From Pelomonas sp. CA6 (GTDB lineage: Bacteria; Pseudomonadota; Gammaproteobacteria; Burkholderiales; Burkholderiaceae_C): DNA of 64,000 nucleotides. How positions within the stretch are numbered: the stretch's first letter is position 1; each line of letters begins with the position of its first letter. Both the position numbers and the translations under genes were made by a program. The DNA lies in assembly GCF_022549225.1 (NCBI RefSeq), contig NZ_JAKZFD010000007.1, forward strand, positions 1 through 64,000, given 5' to 3'. Positions 29,187-37,338 of the stretch are shown one piece after another. Under the pieces are notes generated by a model. It was not told the origin of the DNA, made no database searches, and saw only the letters and a list, made by a program, of their open reading frames with translations.

Positions 29187-30202
29187 CGCGCGGACCGCCG
29201 GCCCAGCAGCCAGAGGAAGAAGGGCGCGCCCACCGCCGAGCTGAGCACCGACAGCGGCAGCTCGATCGGCGCCAGCGTGCGCGCCAGCGTGTCGGCGACG
29301 ACGACGAAGGCCGCGCCCAGCAGCAGCGCCATGGGCAGCAGGCGGCTGAACTCGGGGCCGGCGAGCAGGCGCGCGACATGGGGCACGACCAGGCCCACCC
29401 AGCCGACGATGCCGGCCATCGCGACCGCCGCCGCCGTCATCAGCGTCGCGGCGGCGATCACCGCCAGGCGCAGCGGGCCGACCTGCACGCCCAGCGCCGC
29501 GGCCTCCTCGTCGGGCAGGCTGAGCAGGTTGATGCGCCAGCGCAGCGCCAGCAGCAAGGTCGCGCCCAGGCCCAGCGCGGGCGCGGCCAGGCGCAGATCG
29601 GGCAGGCCCACCGCGCCGAGCCCGCCCAGCAGCCAGAAGGTGATGGCGGGCAGCTGCACGCTGGGGTCGGCCAGCAGCTTGACCAGCGCGATGCCGGCGC
29701 CCAGCAGCGCGCCGACGGCCACGCCGCACAGCACCAGCACCAGCACCGCCTCGTGGCCGCCGGTGCGGCGCGCCGCCAGCAGCACCACGCCCACCGCCAG
29801 CAGTCCGCCGGCAAAGGCCAGCGCCGAGACAGCGGCCAGCGGCAGCGCCAGCAGGATGGCCAGCGCCGCGCCCAGGCCGCAGCCGGCCGACACGCCGAGG
29901 ATGTCGGGCGAGACCAGCGGGTTGCGGAACAGGCCCTGGTAGGCCGCGCCGGCCGCGCCCAGCGCCGCGCCGACCAGCGCGGCGGCGAGCACGCGCGGCA
30001 GGCGGATGTGCCAGATCACCGCGTCGCGCGTGGCGTCGGCGCTGGTGCCGTCGCCCAGGAGCCGGGCCCCCAGCGTGGCCGCGAGTTCCACCGGCGACAC
30101 CGGGAACTTGCCCAGCGCCAGCGCGCCCATCAGCGCCAGCAGCAGCAGGGCGCCGGCGAGCAGCAGCGGGGCCGCCGGCGCGGCGTGTTCAGGCGTCGCC
30201 AT
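29183..30202 (-). CDS. FecCD-family ABC permease
   Basis: Inner-membrane subunit of 339 residues with 9-10 hydrophobic helices. The family markers are present: IRLPRVLAAALVGAALGAAGAAYQGLFRNPLVSPDILGVSAG near the N-terminal third and GIVGWVGLVVPHVARLL near the C-terminus. FecCD permeases import iron chelates, heme, cobalamin and, in the H. influenzae MolBCA system, molybdate and tungstate. Only one permease gene is present, so it would act as a homodimer. It overlaps the binding-protein gene by 14 bp. Confidence 0.95.
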   Translation of the reverse strand: MATPEHAAPAAPLLLAGALLLLALMGALALGKFPVSPVELAATLGARLLGDGTSADATRDAVIWHIRLPRVLAAALVGAALGAAGAAYQGLFRNPLVSPDILGVSAGCGLGAALAILLALPLAAVSALAFAGGLLAVGVVLLAARRTGGHEAVLVLVLCGVAVGALLGAGIALVKLLADPSVQLPAITFWLLGGLGAVGLPDLRLAAPALGLGATLLLALRWRINLLSLPDEEAAALGVQVGPLRLAVIAAATLMTAAAVAMAGIVGWVGLVVPHVARLLAGPEFSRLLPMALLLGAAFVVVADTLARTLAPIELPLSVLSSAVGAPFFLWLLGRRSAR

Positions 30203-31244
30203 GCAGCAGGCCCTGCAGCGCGGCGCGGCCAGGGTTGAGTCCGTAGAAGAGGCGGTAGAAGCGCTGCGCCTCGTCCAGCACCTGCGCGTTCGCGGCGTCG
30301 ACGGGGGCGGGCTGGGCCAGCCGCATCGCCAGCCAGCGCAGGCCCAGCAGGCGGTTCAGCGCCGGCGGCCCGTCCAGCCAGCCGAAGGGCCGGTCCGGCG
30401 CCAGCAGCAGCCGGCCCTCGCGCAGCGCGGCCAGACTGCGCCAGCGCGTGTCCGTCATGGCCAGGCGGTGGAACTGGCGGTCCTGGGTTAGCACCCAGTC
30501 CGGCGCCCAGGCCAGCACCTGCTCCAGCGAGACGCGGGCGACGCCGGCATGGCCGGTGTCGGCGACGTTGCGGCCGCCGGCGGCCTCGATGATCTCGGCG
30601 TTGATCGCGCCGGCGGTAGCGGTCTCCAGGCCGTCGGCGCCACGCGCCAGGTAGACACCGGGCCGGCGTGCGGTGGCACTGCGCGCGGGCAGTGCGAGCG
30701 CCTGCTCGGCGTACTCGGCCAGCGCCTGAGCGTGCGCTTCGGTGCCCAGCAGGCGGCCCAGCTCGCGCAGCTGGCGCGGCGAGTCGGCCAGGCGGCCGTC
30801 GATGAGCAGACAAGGCAGGCCGGTCTGCTCGGCGACGCGGCGCGCGGTGGACGCCTGGGTGGCGTCCACGCTGCCCGCGTCGACGATCAGGTCGGGCTGG
30901 AGCGCCAGCAGCGCCTCCACACTGACCGTGCTGCCGCGCCCGGACAGCCGCCCCAGCGCGGGCTTGTCGCGCAGTGATTCGGGCAGCCAGCGGCGCGCCG
31001 CCTCGCTGGGGGCGGCGGGCCAGCCCAGCAGCCGCTCCGGCGCCAGGCAGGCCAGCAGCACGGCGGCCGGCGGTCCGGCCGCGAACAGGCGCATCGGCCG
31101 CGCGCGCAGGCGGCCGAAGAGCTGCAGCAGTGGGGCCGCGCTCGCCGTGGGCGCGGCGAGCAGGCGTGCCGCCGGAGCCAGCGCCGGCAGCGCGACCAGC
31201 GCCGCCAGCGCGCGGCGCCGGGCAGGGTGCCGGGCCTCAGTCAT
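30189..31244 (-). CDS. Periplasmic binding protein, FepB/BtuF class
   Basis: Receptor of the type II importer, 351 residues. An Arg-rich signal peptide (PARRRALAALVALPALAPAARLLAA) precedes a helical-backbone binding protein; SVEALLALQPDLIVDAG and SLEQVLAWAPDWVLTQD are the paired lobe motifs of this class. The ligand cannot be read from sequence. Its start overlaps the DUF2478 gene by 8 bp and its end overlaps the permease by 14 bp. Linkage to DUF2478, a TonB receptor and modABCE suggests an oxyanion or metal chelate. Confidence 0.92.
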   Translation of the reverse strand: MTEARHPARRRALAALVALPALAPAARLLAAPTASAAPLLQLFGRLRARPMRLFAAGPPAAVLLACLAPERLLGWPAAPSEAARRWLPESLRDKPALGRLSGRGSTVSVEALLALQPDLIVDAGSVDATQASTARRVAEQTGLPCLLIDGRLADSPRQLRELGRLLGTEAHAQALAEYAEQALALPARSATARRPGVYLARGADGLETATAGAINAEIIEAAGGRNVADTGHAGVARVSLEQVLAWAPDWVLTQDRQFHRLAMTDTRWRSLAALREGRLLLAPDRPFGWLDGPPALNRLLGLRWLAMRLAQPAPVDAANAQVLDEAQRFYRLFYGLNPGRAALQGLLHGDA

Positions 31245-31818
31245 GCGCGTGGGCGGGCAGCGTGCGGGCCAGCCAGTCGCCGACGATTTCCGCGCGCGCC
31301 GGCAGCAGCGCCGCGCCGCCGCTGAAGTGCTGCCAGGCAGCCAGGTGGCGCGAGGCCACCGCGGTCAGCAGCGGCACGCCCGCGGCCATCAGCGCCAGCA
31401 GCTCGGCCGCGAAGCCGCCGCCCTCGGCTTCCAGACCGCCGAAGCGGTTGCAGACCACCAGTTCGGGCGCCTCGTCCAGCGCGCGGCGCAGCACCATGCT
31501 GGCGCGCGCAAAGCCCTGCGGGTCGGCGCGGCAGGCACCGGACCCCTGGCCCAGCGGCTGCGAGACCAGGTATTCGTCAAAGGTGGCGACGTCCACCAGC
31601 ACCATGTCGCCGGCACAGCCCGCGCTGCCTTCGGCGCGCGTCATCACCAGCCCGTGCACGCGCCGTCCGGCGCGGCGCTGCTGGCAGGCGAAGCGGGCGA
31701 GCAGCGCATCCACGTCCTCGCCGCCGTTGTCCAGGATGGCCGCCACCGGCAGCGCGGGCTCGGCGGAGGCGGGCGCGGCCAGGCCGGCGCGGATCGGTGG
31801 CTCGGGGTTGGGCATCAT
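31237..31818 (-). CDS. DUF2478 family protein
   Basis: Protein of 193 residues. The family is typically NTPase-like and is often encoded next to molybdate-transport genes. The recognisable segment is ELVVCNRFGGLEAEGGGF followed by AGVPLLTAV; an N-terminal PVAAILDNGGEDVDALL takes the place of the expected P-loop region. No Walker A motif (GxxxxGKT/S) is visible, so nucleotide binding is doubtful. It lies 24 bp after the TonB receptor and overlaps the binding-protein gene. A role in handling molybdenum or tungsten is inferred from family context and neighbours. Confidence 0.85.
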   Translation of the reverse strand: MMPNPEPPIRAGLAAPASAEPALPVAAILDNGGEDVDALLARFACQQRRAGRRVHGLVMTRAEGSAGCAGDMVLVDVATFDEYLVSQPLGQGSGACRADPQGFARASMVLRRALDEAPELVVCNRFGGLEAEGGGFAAELLALMAAGVPLLTAVASRHLAAWQHFSGGAALLPARAEIVGDWLARTLPAHAHD

Positions 31819-31842
31819 GGGGCGGCTCCGGCAGGGGTGGGC

Positions 31843-33858
31843 TTAGAAGGTGTGGCGCAGGTTGGCGTACCAGCTGCGGCCGGCGGCGGGGAAGCCGGCG
31901 TCCAGTTCATAGAGCTTGTCCAGCAGGTTGTCCACGCCGGCCTCCAGCGTCAGGCGCGCCAGCGGCTGCCAGCTCGCCTTCAGGCCCAGCACGGTGGCGC
32001 CGGACAGGGCGCTGGTGTTGTTCACCCAGCGGTGGCTGTCGTGCTCCGCGCTGGCCTGCAGGTCCACGCCGGCGACGGGGGTGACGCGGGCATAGGCGAA
32101 GAGCTTGCGGTCGGGCACGCCGGTGACGCGGGTATCGGGGCTGCTGATGTTTTTCTGGTCCAGCAGAGTGAGATGGCCGCCCAGCTCCAGCCAGCGCAGC
32201 AGCCGGCCGCGGGCGCCCAGCTCCAGGCCGGTGACGCGCGCCTCGCCGACATTGCGCATCTGGCAGGGCGTCGCCGGGCCGCAGGCGTTGCCGTCCTTGA
32301 CGAAGACGGACTGGATCTTGTCGTCCGCGCGGCTCTGGAACAGCGCGGCCTCGACGACCAGCGCCGGCAGCGCGGCCAGCGGCCGGCCCTGGTAGCCCAG
32401 CTCCAGGTTCAGCGAGGTCTCGGGGCCCAGTGCCGGGTTCTCGACATAGTTGCCCAGGCGCTGCGAGTAGCGGTCCTTCAGCGTCGGCAGCCGGGTCTTG
32501 CGCGCCAGCGTCAGGTAGACGCGGTCCTGCGCGCCCAGCGCATGGAAGAGGCCGGCCTGCAGGTTGGTGGCGCGGCGGGTGTCGGGCAACGCATAGGCGC
32601 CGCTGCTGCTGTACACCTGCGCGGGGCGCAGCTCGTGGCGCGCCGCGCCCAGCGAGAGCTGCCAGCGCGGCGCGAGATCGATCAGGTCTTCGACGCCCAG
32701 CGAGCGCAGCTCGTCCTCGTAGCGCGCCTGGACCGTGCCGTTGGCGTCGGTCTCGCGATGGCGGTCGCGCTTGAGCTGCAGCACGGCGCGCAGCAGGTGG
32801 CCGTCCCAGCGCCGCGATTCCAGCTCCAGCGCGCCGCCGCCGCTGCGGTCGCGGTAGTGGCTGCGGCCGCTCGCGACGCTGCCGCGCCCGTTGGTGAGCA
32901 GCCGGGTGTAGCTGTCGTCGGCATAGCTGACCACCTCGTTGTCGAAGCGGTCGTGGTAGAGACGCAGCTTCAGCGTCTCGGACTCGCCCAGCGCGGTGCG
33001 GGAGAGGAAGTACAGGCTGTCCTTGTCCCAGACCGGCCAGCGCCAGTAGCGCGCGGCCTTGAAGTCGGTGGACGGCGGCTGGCCCTTGCGGCCGTCCTGG
33101 CGCGTGTAGGACAGCGTGTACTCGTCGCTGGCATTGGGCAGGAAGCCGAGCTTGAAGGAGGCCTTGCGGTCGCGCCGATCGCTGTTGTTGCGCAGGCCGC
33201 CGTCCTCGACGAGGGTGACCGAGGGCTTGAAGTCGGCGGACATCGGCATGCCATCGGCGTCGCGCCAGGACAGCCCCAGCTGGGCATACCAGCGTCCCTG
33301 GCGCGTGCCCAGGTTCAGCGCCGCCTTGCGGTCGCCGCCGCGTGCGACGCCCAGCAGCGCGTCGCCTTCCAGCGCCTGCACGGGCTTGCGCGAAACCAGG
33401 TTGATCGCGCCGCCCAGCGCATTCGGCCCATAGGCGATGGAGCTGAAGCCCTTGGCGACCTGGATCGCGGCGAGGTCGTAGGTGGAGAAGCGGTTGAAGT
33501 CCACATAGCCGTCATAGGGCACATAGACCGGCACGCCGTCGATGAACAGCGGCACCTGGCGGGGGTCGTAGCCGCGCAGATAGACCAGCAGCTCGTTGCG
33601 CGAGTTGCTGGACCGGGTGACGCCGGGCAGCAGCGCCACCGCGTCGCCCACCGTCTCGCGGCCGAAGCGGCGCATGTCCTCCTGCGTGACCAGGCTGCCG
33701 GCCTGGTCCGTGGGCATTTCGCCGACCTGGGCGCGCGAACCGGTCACGGTGACGGTGCCGAGCTCGAACGGGGTGTCGGCGGCTCGCGCCGCGGGGGTGC
33801 CGAGCCAGGCGGCGCAGGCCAGAGTCAGGACGCTGAGGGAGGAGCGCGGGGGGAGCAT
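31843..33858 (-). CDS. TonB-dependent outer-membrane receptor (candidate molybdenum/tungsten or metal-chelate receptor)
   Basis: Energy-coupled outer-membrane receptor of 671 residues from MLPPRSSLSVLTL. A signal peptide ends at AARA, the TonB-box region is FELGTVTVTGSR, and the plug carries LLVYLRGYDPRQVPLFIDGVPVYVPYDG and GPNALGGAINLVSRKPV. The barrel ends YANLRHTF. An ATG 51 bp upstream is less likely because it overlaps the operator. A site resembling a ModE box lies just upstream. It heads the operon DUF2478-binding protein-permease-ATPase-methyltransferase. The receptor type is certain; the substrate is inferred from the Mo genes around it. Confidence 0.93.
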   Translation of the reverse strand: MLPPRSSLSVLTLACAAWLGTPAARAADTPFELGTVTVTGSRAQVGEMPTDQAGSLVTQEDMRRFGRETVGDAVALLPGVTRSSNSRNELLVYLRGYDPRQVPLFIDGVPVYVPYDGYVDFNRFSTYDLAAIQVAKGFSSIAYGPNALGGAINLVSRKPVQALEGDALLGVARGGDRKAALNLGTRQGRWYAQLGLSWRDADGMPMSADFKPSVTLVEDGGLRNNSDRRDRKASFKLGFLPNASDEYTLSYTRQDGRKGQPPSTDFKAARYWRWPVWDKDSLYFLSRTALGESETLKLRLYHDRFDNEVVSYADDSYTRLLTNGRGSVASGRSHYRDRSGGGALELESRRWDGHLLRAVLQLKRDRHRETDANGTVQARYEDELRSLGVEDLIDLAPRWQLSLGAARHELRPAQVYSSSGAYALPDTRRATNLQAGLFHALGAQDRVYLTLARKTRLPTLKDRYSQRLGNYVENPALGPETSLNLELGYQGRPLAALPALVVEAALFQSRADDKIQSVFVKDGNACGPATPCQMRNVGEARVTGLELGARGRLLRWLELGGHLTLLDQKNISSPDTRVTGVPDRKLFAYARVTPVAGVDLQASAEHDSHRWVNNTSALSGATVLGLKASWQPLARLTLEAGVDNLLDKLYELDAGFPAAGRSWYANLRHTF

Positions 33859-33878
33859 GTGGGGAAGGTGTGTGGTTT

Positions 33879-33905
33879 TCGAAATGTATAAGTCAATATA
33901 ACGAT
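33879..33905 (-). promoter_or_regulatory. ModE-box-like operator of the TonB receptor operon
   Basis: Read on the minus strand the site is ATCGTTAT at one end and ACATTTCGA at the other, with the two CG dinucleotides at positions 3-4 and 25-26. That matches the CG spacing of the E. coli ModE box (ATCGnTATATA-N6-TATATAACGAT). It agrees with the site ahead of modA at 20 of 27 positions. It is 21-47 bp upstream of the receptor start and overlaps a TATACA that could be the -10. Confidence 0.65.
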
Positions 33906-33978
33906 ACATCAGGATTCAGTGATTAATGCCGACTGTGCATTGATCTATCGCACGCTCGATGGCGTCGGTTGGGCGTCT

Positions 33979-34005
33979 ATCGTTATGTCATCTGATAAAT
34001 TTCGG
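33979..34005 (+). promoter_or_regulatory. ModE-box-like operator of modABC
   Basis: The plus-strand site begins ATCGTTATGT and ends AAATTTCGG, with CG dinucleotides at positions 3-4 and 25-26. It shares 20 of 27 bases with the site facing the TonB receptor operon. A weak promoter TTGGGC-N18-TGATAA overlaps it, so ModE bound here would block modA transcription. The modA start is 43 bp downstream. Confidence 0.65.
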
Positions 34006-34047
34006 TGCCCGCCGGTTCGCGGCACACTGCTCCCCAGGAATCTGCTC

Positions 34048-34803
34048 ATGACCTTGAAACGCCCGCTCCGTGCCCTGGCCCTGGCGCTGCTTGCCTGCAG
34101 CGCATGGGTGGCCCAGGCCGCCGAGGTGACCGTGTCCGCGGCCGCCAGCCTGACCCATGCCCTGCGCGAGATCGCGCCGCTGTACGAGGCCGCGCATCCG
34201 GGGCAGCGGCTGCAGCTGAACTTCGGCGCCTCGGGCGCGCTGCTGCAGCAGATCGCCAAGGGCGCGCCGGTGGACGTCTTCGCCAGCGCCGACCAGGAGA
34301 CCATGGACCAGGCGCAGGCGCAGGGCCTGGTCAAGGCGGAGCAGCGGCGCGACTTCGTGTCCAACACCCTGGTCGTGATCGTGCCGGCCGCCGGCCGCGC
34401 GCCGGGCTCGCTGGCCGACCTGGCACGGCCGGGCTTCGCGCGCATCGCCGTCGGGCTGCCGGCCAGCGTGCCGGTCGGGCGCTACACCAAGTCCGTGCTC
34501 GATGGCGCGGGGCTGTGGGGTGCGATCGAGCCCAAGATGATCGGCGCCAACAACGTGCGCCAGGCGCTGGACTATGTGGCGCGCGGCGAGGTCGACGCGG
34601 GCTTCGTCTATGCCACCGACGCTGCGCTGATGACGGACAAGGTCCGGGTGGCGCTGACCGTGCCCACGCCCAAGCCCATCCGCTACCCGGTGGCGCCGCT
34701 CGCGCAGGCGCCCAACGCTGCCGGCGCGGCGAGCTTCGCGAAATTCCTGCTCGGCCCGCAGGCGCAGGCCGTGCTGGCGCGCTACGGCTTCGGCAAGCCC
34801 TGA
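34048..34803 (+). CDS. modA: Molybdate-binding periplasmic protein ModA
   Basis: Oxyanion receptor of the high-affinity molybdate importer, 251 residues. A signal peptide (MTLKRPLRALALALLACSAWVAQA) precedes the ModA core: VSAAASLTHALREIAPLYEA, NFGASGALLQQIAKGAPVDVFASAD and VGRYTKSVLDGAGLW. AGGA lies 9-12 nt before the ATG. The frame is open to 33919, but that part covers the operator and is not coding. modB follows 16 bp downstream. Confidence 0.95.
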   Translation: MTLKRPLRALALALLACSAWVAQAAEVTVSAAASLTHALREIAPLYEAAHPGQRLQLNFGASGALLQQIAKGAPVDVFASADQETMDQAQAQGLVKAEQRRDFVSNTLVVIVPAAGRAPGSLADLARPGFARIAVGLPASVPVGRYTKSVLDGAGLWGAIEPKMIGANNVRQALDYVARGEVDAGFVYATDAALMTDKVRVALTVPTPKPIRYPVAPLAQAPNAAGAASFAKFLLGPQAQAVLARYGFGKP

Positions 34804-34819
34804 GGACCAAGGAGCCGGC

Positions 34820-35506
34820 ATGGATGCAGCCTGGGTCGCGCTGGCGCTGACGCTCAAGGTCGCGGGCTGGGCCACGCTGATCAACCTGGTGCTGGGCGTG
34901 GCGCTGGGCCACGCGGTGGCGCGCTGGCGCTTCCCCGGGCGCGAGCTGCTGGACGCCGCGCTGACCCTGCCCATGGTGATGCCGCCCACCGTGCTGGGCT
35001 ACTACCTGCTGGTGCTGCTGGGCACGCAGGGCGTGCTGGGCGGCTGGCTGCTGCAGCACTTCGGCCTGCGGCTGATCTTCAGCTGGCAGGGCGCGGTGAT
35101 CGCCGCCGCGGTGGTGGCCTTCCCGCTCGTGTACAAGGCGGCGCGCGCGGCCTTCGAGACCGTGGATCCGCAGCTGGAGGACGCGGCGCGCAGCCTGGGC
35201 CAGGGCGAGGTCGCGGTGCTGCTGCGCGTGTCGCTGCCGCTGGCCTGGCGCGGCATTCTGGCCGGGCTGCTGCTGTCCTTCGCGCGCGCGGTGGGCGAGT
35301 TCGGCGCCACGCTGATGGTGGCGGGCAGCATTCCCGGCAAGACCCAGACCCTGTCCATCGCCGTCTACGAGGCGGTGCAGGCCGGGCAGGACGACACGGC
35401 CAACTTCCTCGTCGCGGTGACCTCGGTCACCTGCATCGCGGTGCTGCTGGGCGCCGGCTGGCTGGCGCCGGGCCAGGTGCCCGGGCGCGGACCCCTGAGG
35501 CGCTGA
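34820..35506 (+). CDS. modB: Molybdate ABC permease ModB
   Basis: Inner-membrane permease of 228 residues with five or six hydrophobic helices. TLPMVMPPTVLGYYLLVLLG is the typical ModB segment, and the cytoplasmic coupling loop is LEDAARSLGQGEVAVLLRVSLPLAWRGI. The C-terminal FARAVGEFGATLMVAGSIPGKTQTLSIAVYE is canonical. An AAGGAG precedes the ATG. modC begins two bases after its stop codon. Confidence 0.96.
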   Translation: MDAAWVALALTLKVAGWATLINLVLGVALGHAVARWRFPGRELLDAALTLPMVMPPTVLGYYLLVLLGTQGVLGGWLLQHFGLRLIFSWQGAVIAAAVVAFPLVYKAARAAFETVDPQLEDAARSLGQGEVAVLLRVSLPLAWRGILAGLLLSFARAVGEFGATLMVAGSIPGKTQTLSIAVYEAVQAGQDDTANFLVAVTSVTCIAVLLGAGWLAPGQVPGRGPLRR

Positions 35507-35508
35507 CG

Positions 35509-36219
35509 ATGACACCGGTGTGGGACCTGGCGCTGCGCAAGCGGCTGGATGCGGGCGGCTCGCGCTTCGAGCTGGACCTGAGCCTGCGCAGCGACGCGCA
35601 GCGCGTCGTGCTGTTCGGTCCGTCCGGCGCGGGCAAGACCCAGGCGCTGCGCATGATCGCGGGCATCAGCCGCCCCGACAGCGGTCGCGTGGCCGTGGCC
35701 GGGCGGGTGTTGTACGACAGCGCGGCTGGCATCTCGCTGCCCGCGCGCGAGCGCCGCATGGGGCTGGTGTTCCAGGACTACGCGCTCTTTCCCCATCTCA
35801 CGGTGAGGCAGAACATCGCCTTCGGCCTGCGCCGCGGCTGGCTCAATCCACGCCGCGGCGAACGCGCTCCCGAAGTCGAACGCTGGATCGAGGCGCTGCG
35901 CCTGCAGGCGGTGGCCGAGCACCACCCGCACCAGATTTCGGGCGGCCAGCGCCAGCGCTGCGCGCTGGCGCGCGCGCTGGTCAACGCGCCGCGGGCGCTG
36001 CTGCTGGACGAGCCCTTCGCCGCGCTGGACAAGGGCCTGCGCGAGCGCCTGCGCCAGGAGCTGCTGGCACTGCAGCAGGCGCTGGCGCTGCCCATGATGC
36101 TGATCACCCATGACGACGAGGATGTGCGCGTGCTGGCGCAGCAGGTGCTGCCGCTGGACGCGGGCCGGGTCGCGCCGCAGGACGGCCGCGGGCTGGCCGC
36201 CGGGTCGGCGAGCGACTAG
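35509..36219 (+). CDS. modC: Molybdate ABC ATPase ModC, short form without TOBE domain
   Basis: ATPase of 236 residues. Walker A is GPSGAGKT, the Q-loop is VFQDYALFPHL, the signature is ISGGQRQRCALARAL, Walker B is LLLDEPFAALD and the switch is ITHDDEDV. E. coli ModC has about 350 residues because of a C-terminal Mop/TOBE oxyanion-binding domain; here the protein ends right after the H-loop helix. The stop is followed by the modE region with no remnant of a TOBE domain in frame. Loss of the regulatory domain could remove direct feedback by molybdate on transport. Confidence 0.93.
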   Translation: MTPVWDLALRKRLDAGGSRFELDLSLRSDAQRVVLFGPSGAGKTQALRMIAGISRPDSGRVAVAGRVLYDSAAGISLPARERRMGLVFQDYALFPHLTVRQNIAFGLRRGWLNPRRGERAPEVERWIEALRLQAVAEHHPHQISGGQRQRCALARALVNAPRALLLDEPFAALDKGLRERLRQELLALQQALALPMMLITHDDEDVRVLAQQVLPLDAGRVAPQDGRGLAAGSASD

Positions 36220-36304
36220 CGCCGGCGCGGCGCCGTGCAGCGGCTATGCTTCGCGCGCCGGCGTGGTCCGGCGGCGGCGCAACCTTTGGAGAAAGACAGC
36301 AGCG

Positions 36305-37129
36305 ATGGCGCGCAGACGCGAGGCAGGTGGCGGCGGACTGGAGGTCCGCGGATCGCTGTGGATCAATGCCGGCCAGCAAAGCCTGGGCGGCCACGGCCGC
36401 ATGGCGCTGCTGCGCGCGGTGGACGAGCAGGGGTCGATCACGCGCGCGGCCAAGGTCTTCGGCATGAGCTACAAGGCCGCCTGGGAGGCAATCGACACGA
36501 TGAACCGCGTCGCCGGCGAACCGCTGGTCGAGCGCGCGACCGGCGGGCGTGGCGGCGGCTCCACGCGGCTGACCGAGCATGGGCGCCGTCTGCTGCAGCG
36601 CTATGGCCAGCTCGACGCGGCGCACCAGCGTTTCGTCGCGCTGCTCAGCGGCGAGGCCTTCGACCTGGCGGCCGACTTCTCCATCCTGAAGGTGCTGAAC
36701 ATGAAGACCACCGCGCGCAACCAGTTCCATGCCACGGTCAGCGCGCTGCGCGCCGGGGCCGTCAACGACGAGGTGGAGCTGACCCTGGCCGGCGGCGCGC
36801 GCCTGGTCGCCATCGTCACGCGCGAAAGCACCGAGGAGCTGGGCTTGCGCATCCAGCAGCCGGCGCTGGTGCTGATCCAGGCCGCCCATGTGCTGCTGGC
36901 CAGCGAGCTGGGCGAGGCGCGGGTATCGGCGCGCAACCGACTCGATGGCCGCGTGGCGGCGGTCCGGCCCGGTGCCGTCAATGCCGAGGTGACGCTGGAG
37001 CTGGATCAGGGCGGGCAGCTGAACGCCATCGTGACCGAGGCCAGCGTGAAGTCGCTGGGGCTGGTGCCGGGCGCGCGCGCGACGGCGCTGATCAAGGCTT
37101 CGGACCTGATCCTGGCCGTCGCGGCCTGA
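36305..37129 (+). CDS. modE: ModE molybdate-responsive regulator
   Basis: Dimeric regulator of 274 residues that binds molybdate and represses transport genes. Residues about 15-115 are the LysR-like ModE winged helix (GSITRAAKVFGMSYKAAWEAID, then GGRGGGSTRLTEHGRRLL). Two Mop domains follow: ARNQFHATVSALRAGAVNDEVEL with a second copy ARNRLDGRVAAVRPGAVNAEVTL, each ending in the ES/AS-x-x-xLGL element. It lies 85 bp after modC on the same strand and is the obvious protein for the two related operators at 33879 and 33979. The Shine-Dalgarno is weak. Confidence 0.95.
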   Translation: MARRREAGGGGLEVRGSLWINAGQQSLGGHGRMALLRAVDEQGSITRAAKVFGMSYKAAWEAIDTMNRVAGEPLVERATGGRGGGSTRLTEHGRRLLQRYGQLDAAHQRFVALLSGEAFDLAADFSILKVLNMKTTARNQFHATVSALRAGAVNDEVELTLAGGARLVAIVTRESTEELGLRIQQPALVLIQAAHVLLASELGEARVSARNRLDGRVAAVRPGAVNAEVTLELDQGGQLNAIVTEASVKSLGLVPGARATALIKASDLILAVAA

Positions 37130-37151
37130 GCTTCTTGTTGGCCTTTTTCGT

Positions 37152-37165
37152 TTGATGTCCATCAA
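37152..37165. promoter_or_regulatory. FNR/ANR-type box upstream of the giant adhesin
   Basis: TTGAT-gtcc-ATCAA matches the FNR consensus TTGAT-N4-ATCAA at all ten defined bases, within a 20-bp palindrome at 37149-37168. It lies 174 bp ahead of the adhesin start, in the 209-bp gap after modE. A weak -10 (TAACAG, 37187-37192) would put the box near -41, the class II activation position. Oxygen-responsive control of the adhesin is inferred. Confidence 0.6.
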
Positions 37166-37338
37166 ACGGCCATCGTTCGAGAGCCGTAACAGCGCTATCT
37201 GAGACGTGCGATGAGCGCACGGTGACCAAGACGCCCCGCCCGGAACGGGCCGAGTGCTCATGTCCACCCCCAGGAGCGGCAGGGCTGCGTGCTAGCGTGC
37301 GGCCTCCTCAATTTGCCGGCATCGGGGGAGAGCGAACC

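Noticed and set aside
27565..29379. 604-residue reading that would fuse the methyltransferase to a long N-terminal part
   Set aside because: The upstream part is antiparallel or out-of-frame sequence of the ATPase and permease genes. A clean ATG with 4-bp overlap at 28389 gives a normal methyltransferase.
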